64,000 nt of DNA from Fimbriimonadaceae bacterium (GCA_019454125.1 CP075365.1:800218-864217); one strand, 5' to 3'. Positions 40,771-50,335 are shown, numbered from the stretch's first letter. Numbers and translations are program-made. The notes: generated by a model from the sequence alone, not told the origin.

Positions 40771-41943
40771 CTAGGCTATTTCCACCGTTTCTCGAATCTT
40801 CACGTTGAAGTCGCGCCGGAGGAACTCGTGCATGAACGCCTGGCCGGTCATCGCCTTTTCGTAGCGCACGGCGCCTTTGGCAACACCCCCTTGGACGACC
40901 TCTTGGGCGATGATGGCCATCGAGAAGCCCGTGAGCCGTTCCATCGATGTGAACCCGGTGGTCTCGCACTGGCGGTCGAAGATGTCGATCTGGACCGTCG
41001 TCGGCTTGCCGCCGCGGGTGCCCCAGCCGATACCGCGCACGGCGCAGAGGTCTTTGTCCTCGAACTTGGCCAACTCGGGGCCGAAGACCGCGTTGAAGAC
41101 GTCCTTCGGGACGATCTTTGTGCCTTTTACGTCCACCTGGCCCTCGTTCCAGAAGCCGAAGTCTTTGAAGAGCCGCATCAGCTGGGCGTGGCCGGGATGG
41201 CGGATGGTCTTGTACTCGTAGTTCCGAACCTGGCCATGGAGCGTATAGGGCGCGGTGCTCGTTCCGCCGCTGGTGACGAACGCCTCCATCTCGCCGAGCT
41301 GGTCGATGTACAGGTCTTCGACTTCAGAAAGCGTGTCGATCTTGATGATCTCGTTTTCGCGAAGGGCGACGGCCTGGTAGTCGTACTCCGTCACCAAGCC
41401 TTCGACATTGAACGTGAGCTTGTAGTTGAAGGGCGGCTTCGGGTTCTGGGGGAGGACGCCGCAGTAGAGCTTGACCGTGTCGCACTCGTCGAGCGACTCG
41501 ACGATGTAGAAGCCGATGTTGTTGACGAGGCCAGGGGCGAGGCCCGCGTCGGGGACCAGCGTGACGCCGGCTTCGACGGCCCGGTCGTTCAGGTCCAGCG
41601 TCTTCATGGTGACGTCCGTGTTGCCGCCCAGGTCGACCATGTCGGTCATCGTTTCGATCGCGACTTCCGCCACGAGCGGGTGCATCCAGTACGGTAGGCA
41701 GCTCAGGACGATATCGGTCCTGTCCAGGAAGTCGGATAGGTTGGCGCGATCCATCGCGTCCACTGTGACGGCCTCGCACACAAGGTCGCCCACGAGCCCG
41801 TTCACCCGGTCGGCGCAAGCCTTGGCCTGGGCAGGGTCGACGTCACCGACGAAGATGCGGGCCGGGGCCGCGAACTTGGCCAGGTCGTAGGCGGCCGCCG
41901 TGCCTTGCATCCCGGAACCGAGGATCGCGAAAGAGTTCTGCAT
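40771..41943 (-). CDS. Saccharopine dehydrogenase-like oxidoreductase
   Basis: 390 residues. N-terminal Rossmann fold with AILGSGMQGTAAAYDLAKF; then LSCLPYWMHPLVAEVAIE, VDLGGNT and DAGLAPGLVNNIG, all typical of the saccharopine dehydrogenase / carboxynorspermidine dehydrogenase family. Members act in lysine or polyamine metabolism using NAD(P). Upstream, TATATT is followed by a GGCCCC...GGGGCC hairpin before the ATG, so the leader may be structured. No neighbouring pathway gene fixes the substrate. Confidence 0.8.
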   Translation of the reverse strand: MQNSFAILGSGMQGTAAAYDLAKFAAPARIFVGDVDPAQAKACADRVNGLVGDLVCEAVTVDAMDRANLSDFLDRTDIVLSCLPYWMHPLVAEVAIETMTDMVDLGGNTDVTMKTLDLNDRAVEAGVTLVPDAGLAPGLVNNIGFYIVESLDECDTVKLYCGVLPQNPKPPFNYKLTFNVEGLVTEYDYQAVALRENEIIKIDTLSEVEDLYIDQLGEMEAFVTSGGTSTAPYTLHGQVRNYEYKTIRHPGHAQLMRLFKDFGFWNEGQVDVKGTKIVPKDVFNAVFGPELAKFEDKDLCAVRGIGWGTRGGKPTTVQIDIFDRQCETTGFTSMERLTGFSMAIIAQEVVQGGVAKGAVRYEKAMTGQAFMHEFLRRDFNVKIRETVEIA

Positions 41944-42043
41944 AAGGAGGGCCCCTCCCCGGGGGCCAAATTCAATATACCGACCGGAAGCGCCGCTTGG
42001 CCGGGCCGAACGGCGGGGTCAGGGCTGAGTGGGGCTTTTGAGC

Positions 42044-42991
42044 CTAAGCGAGACGGACCTTCGCGTGGTCGAAGAGGCCTTCGATCTGGGAACGCCTCCC
42101 GATTTCGGTGCCGTCGGTGAGAGCGGTGGCGGCCCCGGCGGCCGAGCCGAGGCGGAGGCAGTCCGCGGGTGAAAGGCCCCGCGAAAGCCCGACCAGGAAC
42201 CCGGCCACCAGCGAGTCGCCGCTTCCGATCGTGCTGTTCGATTCGACCTCTATCGGTTCGGCGACATAGAGCCGGTCTTGGCACGCCATCACGGCGCCCT
42301 GTGCGCCGAGCGAAACGATGACGGTGGGCGAATGGGAGCCGGCTTCATGGAGCCGGTCGGTAAGCGCGTCGGCGGCTTCGAGCGCCTGCTTCACCGTGCG
42401 CACGGGCGAGCCCAAAAGCCGCGCGGCCTCGTCGCCGTTCGGCTTGATCAGGTCTGGGCCCGCGTCCAGGCCCTGCTCCATCACGTCCCCGTCGGCATCG
42501 AGCGCCCACTTGACGCCCGCGTTTTTGGCCATTTCGCCGAGCAGGCGGAGAGAGTTGGGTTCGAGCCCCTGAGGGTTGGAGCCCCCGGTGCACACCCATG
42601 CGGCACGGCCCAGGTGCTGGGCGACGCGGCCCAAGAGGTTCTCCCAGTCCAGGCCCGTGATTACCGGGCCGAGCGCGCTGAAGACGGTGGGGGGCTTCCC
42701 GGAGCCGTCCTCCACAAGCACGTTCGTGCGGGTGGGCGTCGCGACCTCCACGAAGTCGTGCCGCACCCCCTGCCGGTCGAGCACGGTGCGGACGAACATG
42801 CCCGACTGCCCGCCAAGAAAGCCGGTGGCGACGGTTTCGGCGCCAAGCTCGGCCGCTACCCGGGAAAGGTTCACGCCCTTTCCGCCCGCGTCCGTCTCGA
42901 CCCGGGTGACGCGATTGCGGTCGTGCGGGTGCAGGCCCTCGACGAAGAGCGTCTCGTCCACCGCCGGGTTCAAGGTGACCGTCAAGATCAT
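42044..42991 (-). CDS. PfkB-family sugar-phosphate kinase (1-phosphofructokinase type)
   Basis: 315 residues. PfkB signature 1 at GGKGVNLSRVAAELG and signature 2 at STIGSGDSLVAGFL with the catalytic Asp. LNPAVDETLF at the N terminus is typical of the FruK/LacC/PfkB group that phosphorylates fructose 1-phosphate, tagatose 6-phosphate or fructose 6-phosphate. It overlaps pfkA by 4 bp (ATGA), so the two kinases are made together. Which sugar it uses cannot be read from the sequence. Confidence 0.87.
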   Translation of the reverse strand: MILTVTLNPAVDETLFVEGLHPHDRNRVTRVETDAGGKGVNLSRVAAELGAETVATGFLGGQSGMFVRTVLDRQGVRHDFVEVATPTRTNVLVEDGSGKPPTVFSALGPVITGLDWENLLGRVAQHLGRAAWVCTGGSNPQGLEPNSLRLLGEMAKNAGVKWALDADGDVMEQGLDAGPDLIKPNGDEAARLLGSPVRTVKQALEAADALTDRLHEAGSHSPTVIVSLGAQGAVMACQDRLYVAEPIEVESNSTIGSGDSLVAGFLVGLSRGLSPADCLRLGSAAGAATALTDGTEIGRRSQIEGLFDHAKVRLA

Positions 42992-43950
42992 TGCGCCATC
43001 ACGTCCACGAGCAAGAGCTTATCGGGGTCGACAGTGCGCTCGGTGCTGAGGACGTAGCTCAGCGGGTGGCTCACCAGCTTGTTGCCGTCCACACCCACCA
43101 TCTCCCCTGCGAACCCGCTGAGCAAGCGGTTCGCGGCCAGGGCCCCCAGCCGCAAGGCGAGGACGCGGTCGAACGCGGTCGGGCTCCCGCCCCGCTGCAT
43201 ATGGCCGAGGACGAGGTAGCGGACTTCGAACCCGGTGTTGGCGCTGATGAAGTCTTTGACGTCGCTGGCCCGGGCGGCCCCTTCCGCGACGATGATGATC
43301 GAGCTGCGCTTGCCGCGCTCGTGCATCTTGCGGAGGTTGTCGCAGATTTCCAGCAGGGAATAGGGCACCTCGGGGATGAGGACCGCTTCGGCTCCGCTCG
43401 AGAGGGCGACTTCCAGCGCGATGAAGCCGTTGGCCCGTCCCATCACCTCGATGATGAAGACGCGCTCGTGGGAGTAGGCCGTGTCGCGGACTTTGTCGAT
43501 CGCTTCGAGCGCCGTGTTCACGGCCGTGTCGAAACCGATCGAATAGTCGGTGCCGCTGATGTCGTTGTCAATGCTGCCGGGGATGCCCATGATGGGAAAG
43601 TCGAACTCTTCCCAAAGGGTCCGGGCGCCGGTGAGGGAACCGTCGCCACCGACCACGACAAGGCCTTCCACCTCCTGCTGGCGTAGGACGGCCATCGCTT
43701 CCTGGCGGCCTTCGCGCTCACGGAACCGGGCGGAGCGGGCCGTGCGCAGGATCGTGCCGCCCTCGTCGATGATGCCTCCCACGTCTTTGGAGGCCATGTC
43801 CCAGCACTCTCCTTCGATGACGCCTTGCCATCCGTGCAGGAAGCCGGTGACGGCAATGCCGCGGCCCAGGGCGGCCCGCGTCACCGCGCGGACCGCCGCG
43901 TTCATGCCCGGGGAATCCCCCCCGCTCGTTAGGAGCCCGATCCGTCGCAT
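42988..43950 (-). CDS. pfkA: 6-phosphofructokinase
   Basis: 320 residues from ATG 43950; a longer frame upstream has no conserved content. PfkA motifs: LLTSGGDSPGMNAAVR (nucleotide site), GGDGSLTGA, GIPGSIDNDISGTD (Ser where most have Thr in the TIDND motif), and IEVMGRANGFIALEVAL. Glycolytic enzyme converting fructose 6-phosphate to the 1,6-bisphosphate. GGDGS rather than GGEDT suggests ATP as donor rather than pyrophosphate. Transcribed with the PfkB-type kinase. Confidence 0.92.
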   Translation of the reverse strand: MRRIGLLTSGGDSPGMNAAVRAVTRAALGRGIAVTGFLHGWQGVIEGECWDMASKDVGGIIDEGGTILRTARSARFREREGRQEAMAVLRQQEVEGLVVVGGDGSLTGARTLWEEFDFPIMGIPGSIDNDISGTDYSIGFDTAVNTALEAIDKVRDTAYSHERVFIIEVMGRANGFIALEVALSSGAEAVLIPEVPYSLLEICDNLRKMHERGKRSSIIIVAEGAARASDVKDFISANTGFEVRYLVLGHMQRGGSPTAFDRVLALRLGALAANRLLSGFAGEMVGVDGNKLVSHPLSYVLSTERTVDPDKLLLVDVMAQ

Positions 43951-44052
43951 TGCGCCACCGATAAATGACGGCGGGGCCCTCGCAGGCCCCGTTGCTCGCA
44001 ATACGACTTTACCAGGGGTGCCTGGCTCGCCGCCAGGCGAAGCCTGGTGGTT

Positions 44053-44385
44053 TTAGTGGACGGTGACGCCGGAGGCGTAGGCGGCGCTGCGGGCAACCCA
44101 CGCGCAAAATGACTCGTAGTTATCGAGCACGGAGGAAGGCATGCGCACGTACTCGCGCATGGGCTCCGCGTCGGGATTGGCCCGGAGCGGTTCCGCTCCG
44201 TCGATGGTCATCGCTTCCTTGAAGTCGTCCGGGGACAGTTTCAATCCGATTTCGGCGTCCACCAGGTAAGCGAACATCTTCTCGCCTGAATAGATCGCCA
44301 TCCCATCGAACATGCGGCGGGCTCGAACGTCCAAACCCTCCGCGGCTTTCATCATCTGTTCATAGCGCAGTGGCCGGTACACCAT
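44053..44385 (-). CDS. TfoX N-terminal domain-like protein
   Basis: 110 residues. Pattern ARRMFDGMAIYSGEKMFAYLVDAEIGLKLSPDD matches the TfoX N-terminal domain (YjhX/COG3070 type). In gammaproteobacteria TfoX controls competence, but the stand-alone domain occurs widely with unknown function. Alone, between kinase and membrane protein genes; no role can be given. Confidence 0.8.
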   Translation of the reverse strand: MVYRPLRYEQMMKAAEGLDVRARRMFDGMAIYSGEKMFAYLVDAEIGLKLSPDDFKEAMTIDGAEPLRANPDAEPMREYVRMPSSVLDNYESFCAWVARSAAYASGVTVH

Positions 44386-44530
44386 GTCTTCGGGGACTCC
44401 CTGCGCGCCTCACCGCCCCCCACATTCGGGCGGCTCACCTAGGGTCGTGCGCGCTGGCTCAGGATACCCGGAAACGGCACCAAAGTCTCGATTGGCGGGA
44501 AACGGGTAGCCTTCCTATGGGCCTATCCCG

Positions 44531-45157
44531 TCAATTCTTCTTGGGCCCCTTCGCATTAGGTTCGGGGACGGTACCCAGCCAGGCCGCGAGCTTGCGCCGC
44601 ACCGACCCTGACTCGACAAGGTTTCCGATAAGCGTCGCTTTTTCGCGAGGCTCGACGAGCAGGCGGACGGGCTTGCCGGCCGAGACCCCTTCGACCGAGA
44701 CCCAACGCCCAAGGCCGACCCATGTGTGCGGGTTGGGCCGGAAGCGCACGGCCTTCACCTCGCTCCGCCAAAGCTCTAAGTGCCGCTCAGCCCCATAGAA
44801 CTCGAGCCGGTCCGCATGGAGGAGTAAAAAACCCACGTCCTCGTGCGGGTCGAGCATGCCCCGGTAACCCGGTCTTGCGAACCCCACGAAGTGCCGTTCG
44901 ACCTTTTCGAAGGGCCGCTCGCGCTGGAGCCGCCGCGCCACTTCCTCTTTTAGGCCGGCGCTCGCCAGCGGGCTTAGGAAATTTGTCGCGAGCCACGTCG
45001 CCACGGGAAACCCGGCGAGCCAGGCGAGAGCCCAAGTGCCCCCGCGCGCGAACTCCAGCACGCCGACGACGAGAAAGGGAAGCCCCACCAACAGCGGCAG
45101 CACGTTGCCAAGGATCTGGCGGCCGACGGTCCATAACGGCTTCTCCTTCGCGCGCAT
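44531..45157 (-). CDS. Membrane protein of unknown function
   Basis: 208 residues from ATG 45157. Two hydrophobic segments at about residues 14-35 and 42-60 (GNVLPLLVGLPFLVVGVLEF, ALAWLAGFPVATWLATNF), followed by a cytoplasmic domain of about 140 residues resembling a PH-like fold (DVGFLLLHADRLEFYGAERHLELW, VRFRPNPHTWVGLGRWVSVEG). Its start codon is 14 bp from the divergent AddB-like gene. No family assigned. Confidence 0.6.
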   Translation of the reverse strand: MRAKEKPLWTVGRQILGNVLPLLVGLPFLVVGVLEFARGGTWALAWLAGFPVATWLATNFLSPLASAGLKEEVARRLQRERPFEKVERHFVGFARPGYRGMLDPHEDVGFLLLHADRLEFYGAERHLELWRSEVKAVRFRPNPHTWVGLGRWVSVEGVSAGKPVRLLVEPREKATLIGNLVESGSVRRKLAAWLGTVPEPNAKGPKKN

Positions 45158-45159
45158 AG

Positions 45160-45165
45160 TAAGAT
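45160..45165 (+). promoter_or_regulatory. -10 element in a 14-bp divergent gap, leaderless spacing
   Basis: TAAGAT exactly 6 bp before ATG 45172. The same 14 bp (45158-45171) must also hold the promoter end of the minus-strand gene at 45157, which reads TTGAAT at the equivalent position. Confidence 0.55.
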
Positions 45166-45171
45166 TCAACT

Positions 45172-48039
45172 ATGGCAGACAAGCGTCTCCGAGTTGTCGG
45201 GGTTCCGCCCGGTGGCGCCGGTCTCCGGGCGACCCTTCCGAAGCTTGTCCGCCCCGGCACGGTCGTCACTGCGTTGGAAGACGGCCTTTTGCGGCCTGCG
45301 AGGGCTTGCCTCGGCGAAATTGATGACGTCGACTTCGTTCCGATGGGCGACCTCGTCGGTCGCGTCCTCACCATATGCGGCAGCACCCTCAAGCGGATGC
45401 CGACCCGGGGGCAGACCCTCGCCATGGTTTCCCTTGCCGCCGAATCGCTGGAGGACTCCTCGCCCTTCAGCGCCTGCGCCAAGTTCCGCGGCACGCTCCG
45501 CCTCGTCGAGGAGCGCTTGGGCGAGCTCCGCGACCGCGGTCTGGAGGCGGAGGAACTGCGGACGATCGCGGAGCGTGCGCCCCAGTACCTCGCGGAGAAG
45601 CTCGACGACCTGGCGGCGATCGCGGAGCTCGTCCGCGACACCATGGACGCCTCCAACCGTGAGTTCGCCTCAGACCGGGCCGCTCGGTGCCGGGGGCTCA
45701 AGATGGGCGAGTGCACCGTGTTCTCGCGACTGGTCGTCCTCGCGGGCAACGAGGAGCGCCCCGTCTACGAGGACTGGATGCGCTGGTGCGCGGACGAAGG
45801 AATCCACGTGGACGTGCTGGTCGAACATGTGAGCGGCAGGCCCGACCTCTTCAAGTATGGGCGACGCCTCGCTGAGCGTCTCGCGCCGCCGCTCGTGCCG
45901 ATGGTGCCGAGCGACCCGTGGTACGCGGCGCTTTACACCGATAAAGTCGCCACGAACGCGCCGAAGGTGGAGGTCATGACCTCCGGCGACCCGCTCTCCG
46001 AGTGTGAGTGGGCGGTGCGGACCGCTTTGCGCGCGATCGAAGAGGGCACGCCGATCGAGTCCATCGCCTTTCATGCCCGTGACCTGGAATCCTACGGGCC
46101 CTTGCTGGCTTTGGCGGCGGGTCGGCACGGGCTTCGGCTCTCGCTCTCGCGGGCGGTGGCGCTGATGGGTAGCGGCTTCGCCCGGTTGATCGCCGGGCTT
46201 CTCTCGGCCCTGGCGACCAACGACCCCAGGACGGTCGGCCGGCTGGGGCGGTTCGGCTATCTGGATCTCACCCGCGACGAGAGGCGCAGGTTGACGGACG
46301 CGTGCGCCAATGCCGTCCGTGAGGCGGTCCGCCCTTGGGACAGCCTGAGCGAATGGGCGGATGAGGCGGGGGAGCGGTTCGCTTGGCTTCGCGCGACGCT
46401 GGCCTGGAGGCAAGAGGCGCAGGGGGATGCCCGGCTTTCTGTCTGGCTCGACCGCTTGCGGGACTTGGTGGGATCGACCTCGATCGCGGAGGCGGTCTGT
46501 CGCGAGGACGCCCCGGACGACCGCGACATACGGGCCCAGACCTTGCTCCAGCGCGCGATCGCGGACTACGCCTATGGCTACGACCAGGCGGGCCTGCCAG
46601 AACTGAACCTGGCGAGGTTTTGCAGGCTCGCCAACGACCTGTGGCAGGACGAGACCATCCACTTGCCGGCAGTCCCGGGAGGGGTCACGGTGGTCTCGGA
46701 CGCGGCGCGGCTGCCCGCGGCGGACCTGGTCGTCGCGCTCGGCCTGCTCGAAGGCACGATGCCTCGAAGGCGCAGCGAGGACACCGTGCTGGACGATGCC
46801 GACCGCGAAGAAATCGCCAGGCTGAGCGGGATCGCGTTGCCGAGCTCGATTGAGACGAGCGAGAACGAGCGGGACGAGTTCGTGCGGCTCTGCGCGGCCG
46901 CGGGCCAGCGGCTGGTCTTGAGCTACCCGCTCGCCCAGGAGGAGCGCGAGTCCATCCCCGCCTTCGCGATCAAGGAGGTCGAACGGGCGGCGGGCGGCGC
47001 GGACTATAGCAACCATCCGCTCACCGAGTGGGCCCCGGCCATGGTCGAGTCCCGGTCCGAAGCGGACCACCGCTTGCGCGCCGCGCTCGAAATGCCCGCC
47101 GATAAGGTAGAGCCCCCGAAGCTGGAGGATGCCGACGCCCTGAAGCACGTCCGCCCCAACCTCGCCGCCGGCATCACGCCGGAGGAGATCGGGCTCGTTC
47201 TCACGTGCCCCTTCCATGCCGCATGGCGGCACCGGCTCGAGGTCTTTGAGCCGACCCCCCGCCGAGGGCTTTCCCTCCTTCGGCACCTGCCGCGCAAGGC
47301 GAAGCTGGCGACCGCGCCCGACGCAGAGTCTGCGATCTCGGCCCTCGAGGCTGAGGCTGACGAGCTCTTCGACCGGCTTTGGCCGCACCTGGAGCCCTGG
47401 GAGTTGGCCGTCCTGCGCTCGGGTTCGGAAAGGCTGATCCAGGACTGGGTCGCGAGGGAGTTCAGGGCAAGGACGATTTGGCCGCGGGTGCCGGGGAGCG
47501 TGAAAGCGGACGTGGCGATCGAAAATGAAGAGCGTCTGAGGACGACGTTCAAGTCCGCAACGATGAGCGTCACCTTCAAGGCGGACGTCACGTTCCTCGC
47601 CGAGGTGAAAGGCGGTCTCGTGCTCGGTTTCGTCGAGCCAGGCAACCCGGACCTCGACGAGAAGGGGAGCACTCGCGACCTCGCCACCTACGGCGTCTAT
47701 TTCTTGTTGCTGCCCGGCATCGACTGGTGCGGGCTAGAGATCGATTCGATGAGCGGCCAGCGCAAGCTCTGGACCTCGGGCGAATCGGCCCAGACTTTGG
47801 TCGGCGACATTGCAAAGGGCTTGGCCCGCGCCCCCGCAAAGACGGACCACGAAGACGACTTCCTGAAGGCGGCGAAGGACTACATGAAAAACGGGCTCAA
47901 GTTGCTCCGGCACACGGTGGCGGAGCCACGGCCCGGCGATCATTGCAAGGCTTGCCCCTACGGAGAAATCTGTCGGTTCTCCAGGGAGTTCAGCGAGGAA
48001 CCCTTCGGGGACCAGCCCGGGGAGGAAGGGAGCGATTAA
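45172..48039 (+). CDS. AddB-like DNA repair protein, nuclease motif apparently degenerate
   Basis: 955 residues. The N-terminal 600 residues are a degenerate helicase-like region (AddB/AdnB type). Near residue 679 LTCPFHAAW gives the first iron-sulphur Cys, and HCKACPYGEIC gives Cys925, Cys928 and Cys934, so the four-Cys cluster of AddB-type nucleases is complete. Between them, where DxK is expected (VDYKTG in relatives), the sequence reads LVLGFVEPGN without the Asp-x-Lys pair; the Q-x3-Y helix is also altered (RDLATYG). I infer a structural subunit with little or no nuclease activity. It is followed by its helicase partner in a 5-bp overlap. Confidence 0.7.
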   Translation: MADKRLRVVGVPPGGAGLRATLPKLVRPGTVVTALEDGLLRPARACLGEIDDVDFVPMGDLVGRVLTICGSTLKRMPTRGQTLAMVSLAAESLEDSSPFSACAKFRGTLRLVEERLGELRDRGLEAEELRTIAERAPQYLAEKLDDLAAIAELVRDTMDASNREFASDRAARCRGLKMGECTVFSRLVVLAGNEERPVYEDWMRWCADEGIHVDVLVEHVSGRPDLFKYGRRLAERLAPPLVPMVPSDPWYAALYTDKVATNAPKVEVMTSGDPLSECEWAVRTALRAIEEGTPIESIAFHARDLESYGPLLALAAGRHGLRLSLSRAVALMGSGFARLIAGLLSALATNDPRTVGRLGRFGYLDLTRDERRRLTDACANAVREAVRPWDSLSEWADEAGERFAWLRATLAWRQEAQGDARLSVWLDRLRDLVGSTSIAEAVCREDAPDDRDIRAQTLLQRAIADYAYGYDQAGLPELNLARFCRLANDLWQDETIHLPAVPGGVTVVSDAARLPAADLVVALGLLEGTMPRRRSEDTVLDDADREEIARLSGIALPSSIETSENERDEFVRLCAAAGQRLVLSYPLAQEERESIPAFAIKEVERAAGGADYSNHPLTEWAPAMVESRSEADHRLRAALEMPADKVEPPKLEDADALKHVRPNLAAGITPEEIGLVLTCPFHAAWRHRLEVFEPTPRRGLSLLRHLPRKAKLATAPDAESAISALEAEADELFDRLWPHLEPWELAVLRSGSERLIQDWVAREFRARTIWPRVPGSVKADVAIENEERLRTTFKSATMSVTFKADVTFLAEVKGGLVLGFVEPGNPDLDEKGSTRDLATYGVYFLLLPGIDWCGLEIDSMSGQRKLWTSGESAQTLVGDIAKGLARAPAKTDHEDDFLKAAKDYMKNGLKLLRHTVAEPRPGDHCKACPYGEICRFSREFSEEPFGDQPGEEGSD

Positions 48040-50332
48040 ACCGCTCGAGTTCAACGAACAGCAGATGGGGGTGATCCTTGCGGAGACCCCTCAGTTCTCG
48101 GTCCGCGCCGCGGCGGGCTCGGGAAAGACCAGTGTCTTGGTGGAGCGCTACTTCCACCACATCGAGACCGACGGGCTCTCGCCCGACCAAATCCTGGCCG
48201 TGACCTTCACGAGGCGCGCGGCGGCGATGATGAAGGAGAGGATCGTCGATCGGTTGCGGTCCGCAGGAAAAATCCGGGAAGCGGAGCTTGCCGAGACCGG
48301 GCCGATCTACACGATCCACAGCTTCTGCGAGCGTCTGTTGCGCGAGAACGCGCTGATGGCGGGGATCGACGCGGGGTTCGTCATCGCGGACGATGGCCTG
48401 GGCAAGACGATGGTCGATCGCGCGGTCCGAAGGGCGCTCGCGACCGCACCTTCCGAGGGCCCGGAGGCAGCCAGCCTGCTGGTCGCACGTTCCAACACGG
48501 TCGAGGGCACCAGCGACGTTTCGCTCCGCAACGTGATCGAAAAGACGATGGATCAACTCCGCTCGGGGGGTAGGAGCCGTGCAGAACTTGGCGAGATCTA
48601 CCGCTCCGTTGAGACGCTGAAGGTGTTTTGGCGCGACATCTGTCTGGAAGAGCTGCCCCTGGACGTGCGGCAAATCATCTACTCCGAGCCCAGCTATTGG
48701 CCGGAGGGTGCGGTCCAACTGGTTCGCAGCAGTGGTTACAAGCCCCCACTTTGGCTACGGACCCAGAGGGGCCAGACCGAGGATGAGGAAGCGAGCGCGA
48801 CGGTCGGACTGATGCGGTTTGTCTTAGCCGCTTGGGCGCACTTGGACGAGCAGATGACCGCGGAGCAAACGTTCGACTTCACCCGGCTCGAGGCGGAGGC
48901 GGTCAGTCTGATCGAGCGCTCGGATTCGGTGCGCGAAAAGCTTGCCCGGCAATACCGGGCCGCGCTCATCGACGAGGCACAGGACGTAAACCCGGTGCAG
49001 TACCGGCTACTGGACTCTGTGGCAACGGGTCGTTCCATGATGGTCGGGGACCCCCAGCAATCGATCTACCGATTCCGCTTTGCGGACCCCGAGCTGTTTG
49101 TCCGGCGGGCGACGGAACTGCCGTGCCATGACCTGGACCAGAACTACCGTTCAAGGCCCGGCATCCTCCGCTTCGTGGACCTCCTCTTTGGCCGGGAATG
49201 GGGCGAGGACTACCGGCCGATGGCGCCAGCTACGCCCGCGACGGTGGAAGACCCCTTTGCACACGGAACGTTCGAGGGTGTGGAAGTCTGGCCCGCGGAG
49301 AACGGGAAGGACTCGCTGGGCATGGTCGCTCGGATGGTGGACGACCTTGTCGAAGAGAACGGGGGCGAGAAAGGGATCGCCGTGCTTTGCCTCACCAACC
49401 GCTACCTGAGCAACCTCGCGGACATGCTCGTCCGGCGCAAGATCGCGTGCCGCAAGGTCGGGGGCAGCGACAAGTTCTTCGCCAAAATGGAGATCCGCGA
49501 CCTAGCGAACGCGCTCGACGCCCTCAGCGACCCAACGCGGGACTTTGCCCTGCTGGCCCTCCTGCACAGTCCATTTGTCGGCATCAGCTACGACGCTTTG
49601 GTCTTGCTGGCGGAGCGGAGGGAAGTCTTCGAGGCACTCGAAGACTTCAAGCCGAAGCGCGCGGACGACGCCGCCAAGCTCGACGCTTTTCGCCGCTGGT
49701 TCTTGCCGCTCTCCGCGCGTGCCGCGCTGGTGCCGGCCTGGGAGCTCTTGGGGCCGATGCTCGACCAGACGCCGTACCTGGAAGTGGTTTCGCGGCCGCC
49801 CCGAGGGATGCAGACCTTGGCAAACGTGCGGAAACTGCTTTCCATGGCCGCGGCCGACACCGAGGCAGGCGCGCACGAATTTGCCGAGCGCATCCGTCAG
49901 GTGCAGCGATTGGGCCACCACGAAGGGAACGCGCCCGCGATCGACGTCGAGGCCCCCGCAGTGGTGCTGACGACGGTCCACAGGGCGAAAGGGCTGGAGT
50001 GGCCGATCGTGGTCGTCGCGGACACGTTCGCCCCGTTCCGTCCCCGCCCGAACCGCAGCTTGGTCGTCTGCAACGGGCAACTGGGGGCGGTGGCCACCCG
50101 GTTCCGGACCGAAACCCCGGCCTATTCGTGCCTCTTGCACCGGGCGGTGATCGAGGAAGTGGCCGAAACGAGGCGCAAGATGTACGTTGCCATGACTCGG
50201 GCGAAGGAGAGGCTTTGCTGCCTTATTGCGAACGAAGGCGGTGACGAGACGCCCGCCGCGTTGATCGCTTCAGCCGCGGGGTTCCCCCGTCGGGTACTTC
50301 CCGGCATCCACGTCCGCCGCGAAGGCGACTAG
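48035..50332 (+). CDS. UvrD/AddA-like helicase lacking a nuclease domain
   Basis: No ATG, GTG or TTG precedes 48065, but ATT at 48035 overlaps the AddB-like stop, has GGAGGAAGGGAG just upstream, and gives the expected N terminus IKPLEFNEQQ. From there the protein has 765 residues. SF1A motifs: AAAGSGKT (25-32), FTRRAA, IDEAQDVN, GDPQQSIYRFR, YRSRPGILRFVD, TVHRAKGLEW and YVAMTRAKERL. AddA proteins are normally about 1,200 residues with a C-terminal nuclease; this one stops after the helicase. With the AddB-like subunit it should unwind DNA ends for recombination. Confidence 0.82.
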   Translation: MKPLEFNEQQMGVILAETPQFSVRAAAGSGKTSVLVERYFHHIETDGLSPDQILAVTFTRRAAAMMKERIVDRLRSAGKIREAELAETGPIYTIHSFCERLLRENALMAGIDAGFVIADDGLGKTMVDRAVRRALATAPSEGPEAASLLVARSNTVEGTSDVSLRNVIEKTMDQLRSGGRSRAELGEIYRSVETLKVFWRDICLEELPLDVRQIIYSEPSYWPEGAVQLVRSSGYKPPLWLRTQRGQTEDEEASATVGLMRFVLAAWAHLDEQMTAEQTFDFTRLEAEAVSLIERSDSVREKLARQYRAALIDEAQDVNPVQYRLLDSVATGRSMMVGDPQQSIYRFRFADPELFVRRATELPCHDLDQNYRSRPGILRFVDLLFGREWGEDYRPMAPATPATVEDPFAHGTFEGVEVWPAENGKDSLGMVARMVDDLVEENGGEKGIAVLCLTNRYLSNLADMLVRRKIACRKVGGSDKFFAKMEIRDLANALDALSDPTRDFALLALLHSPFVGISYDALVLLAERREVFEALEDFKPKRADDAAKLDAFRRWFLPLSARAALVPAWELLGPMLDQTPYLEVVSRPPRGMQTLANVRKLLSMAAADTEAGAHEFAERIRQVQRLGHHEGNAPAIDVEAPAVVLTTVHRAKGLEWPIVVVADTFAPFRPRPNRSLVVCNGQLGAVATRFRTETPAYSCLLHRAVIEEVAETRRKMYVAMTRAKERLCCLIANEGGDETPAALIASAAGFPRRVLPGIHVRREGD

Positions 50333-50335
50333 GTG

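Noticed and set aside
45670-47388. 572-codon frame on the minus strand
   Set aside because: Lies opposite the AddB-like gene, whose plus-strand product has recognisable motifs; the minus product is Arg/Pro/Gly-rich shadow.
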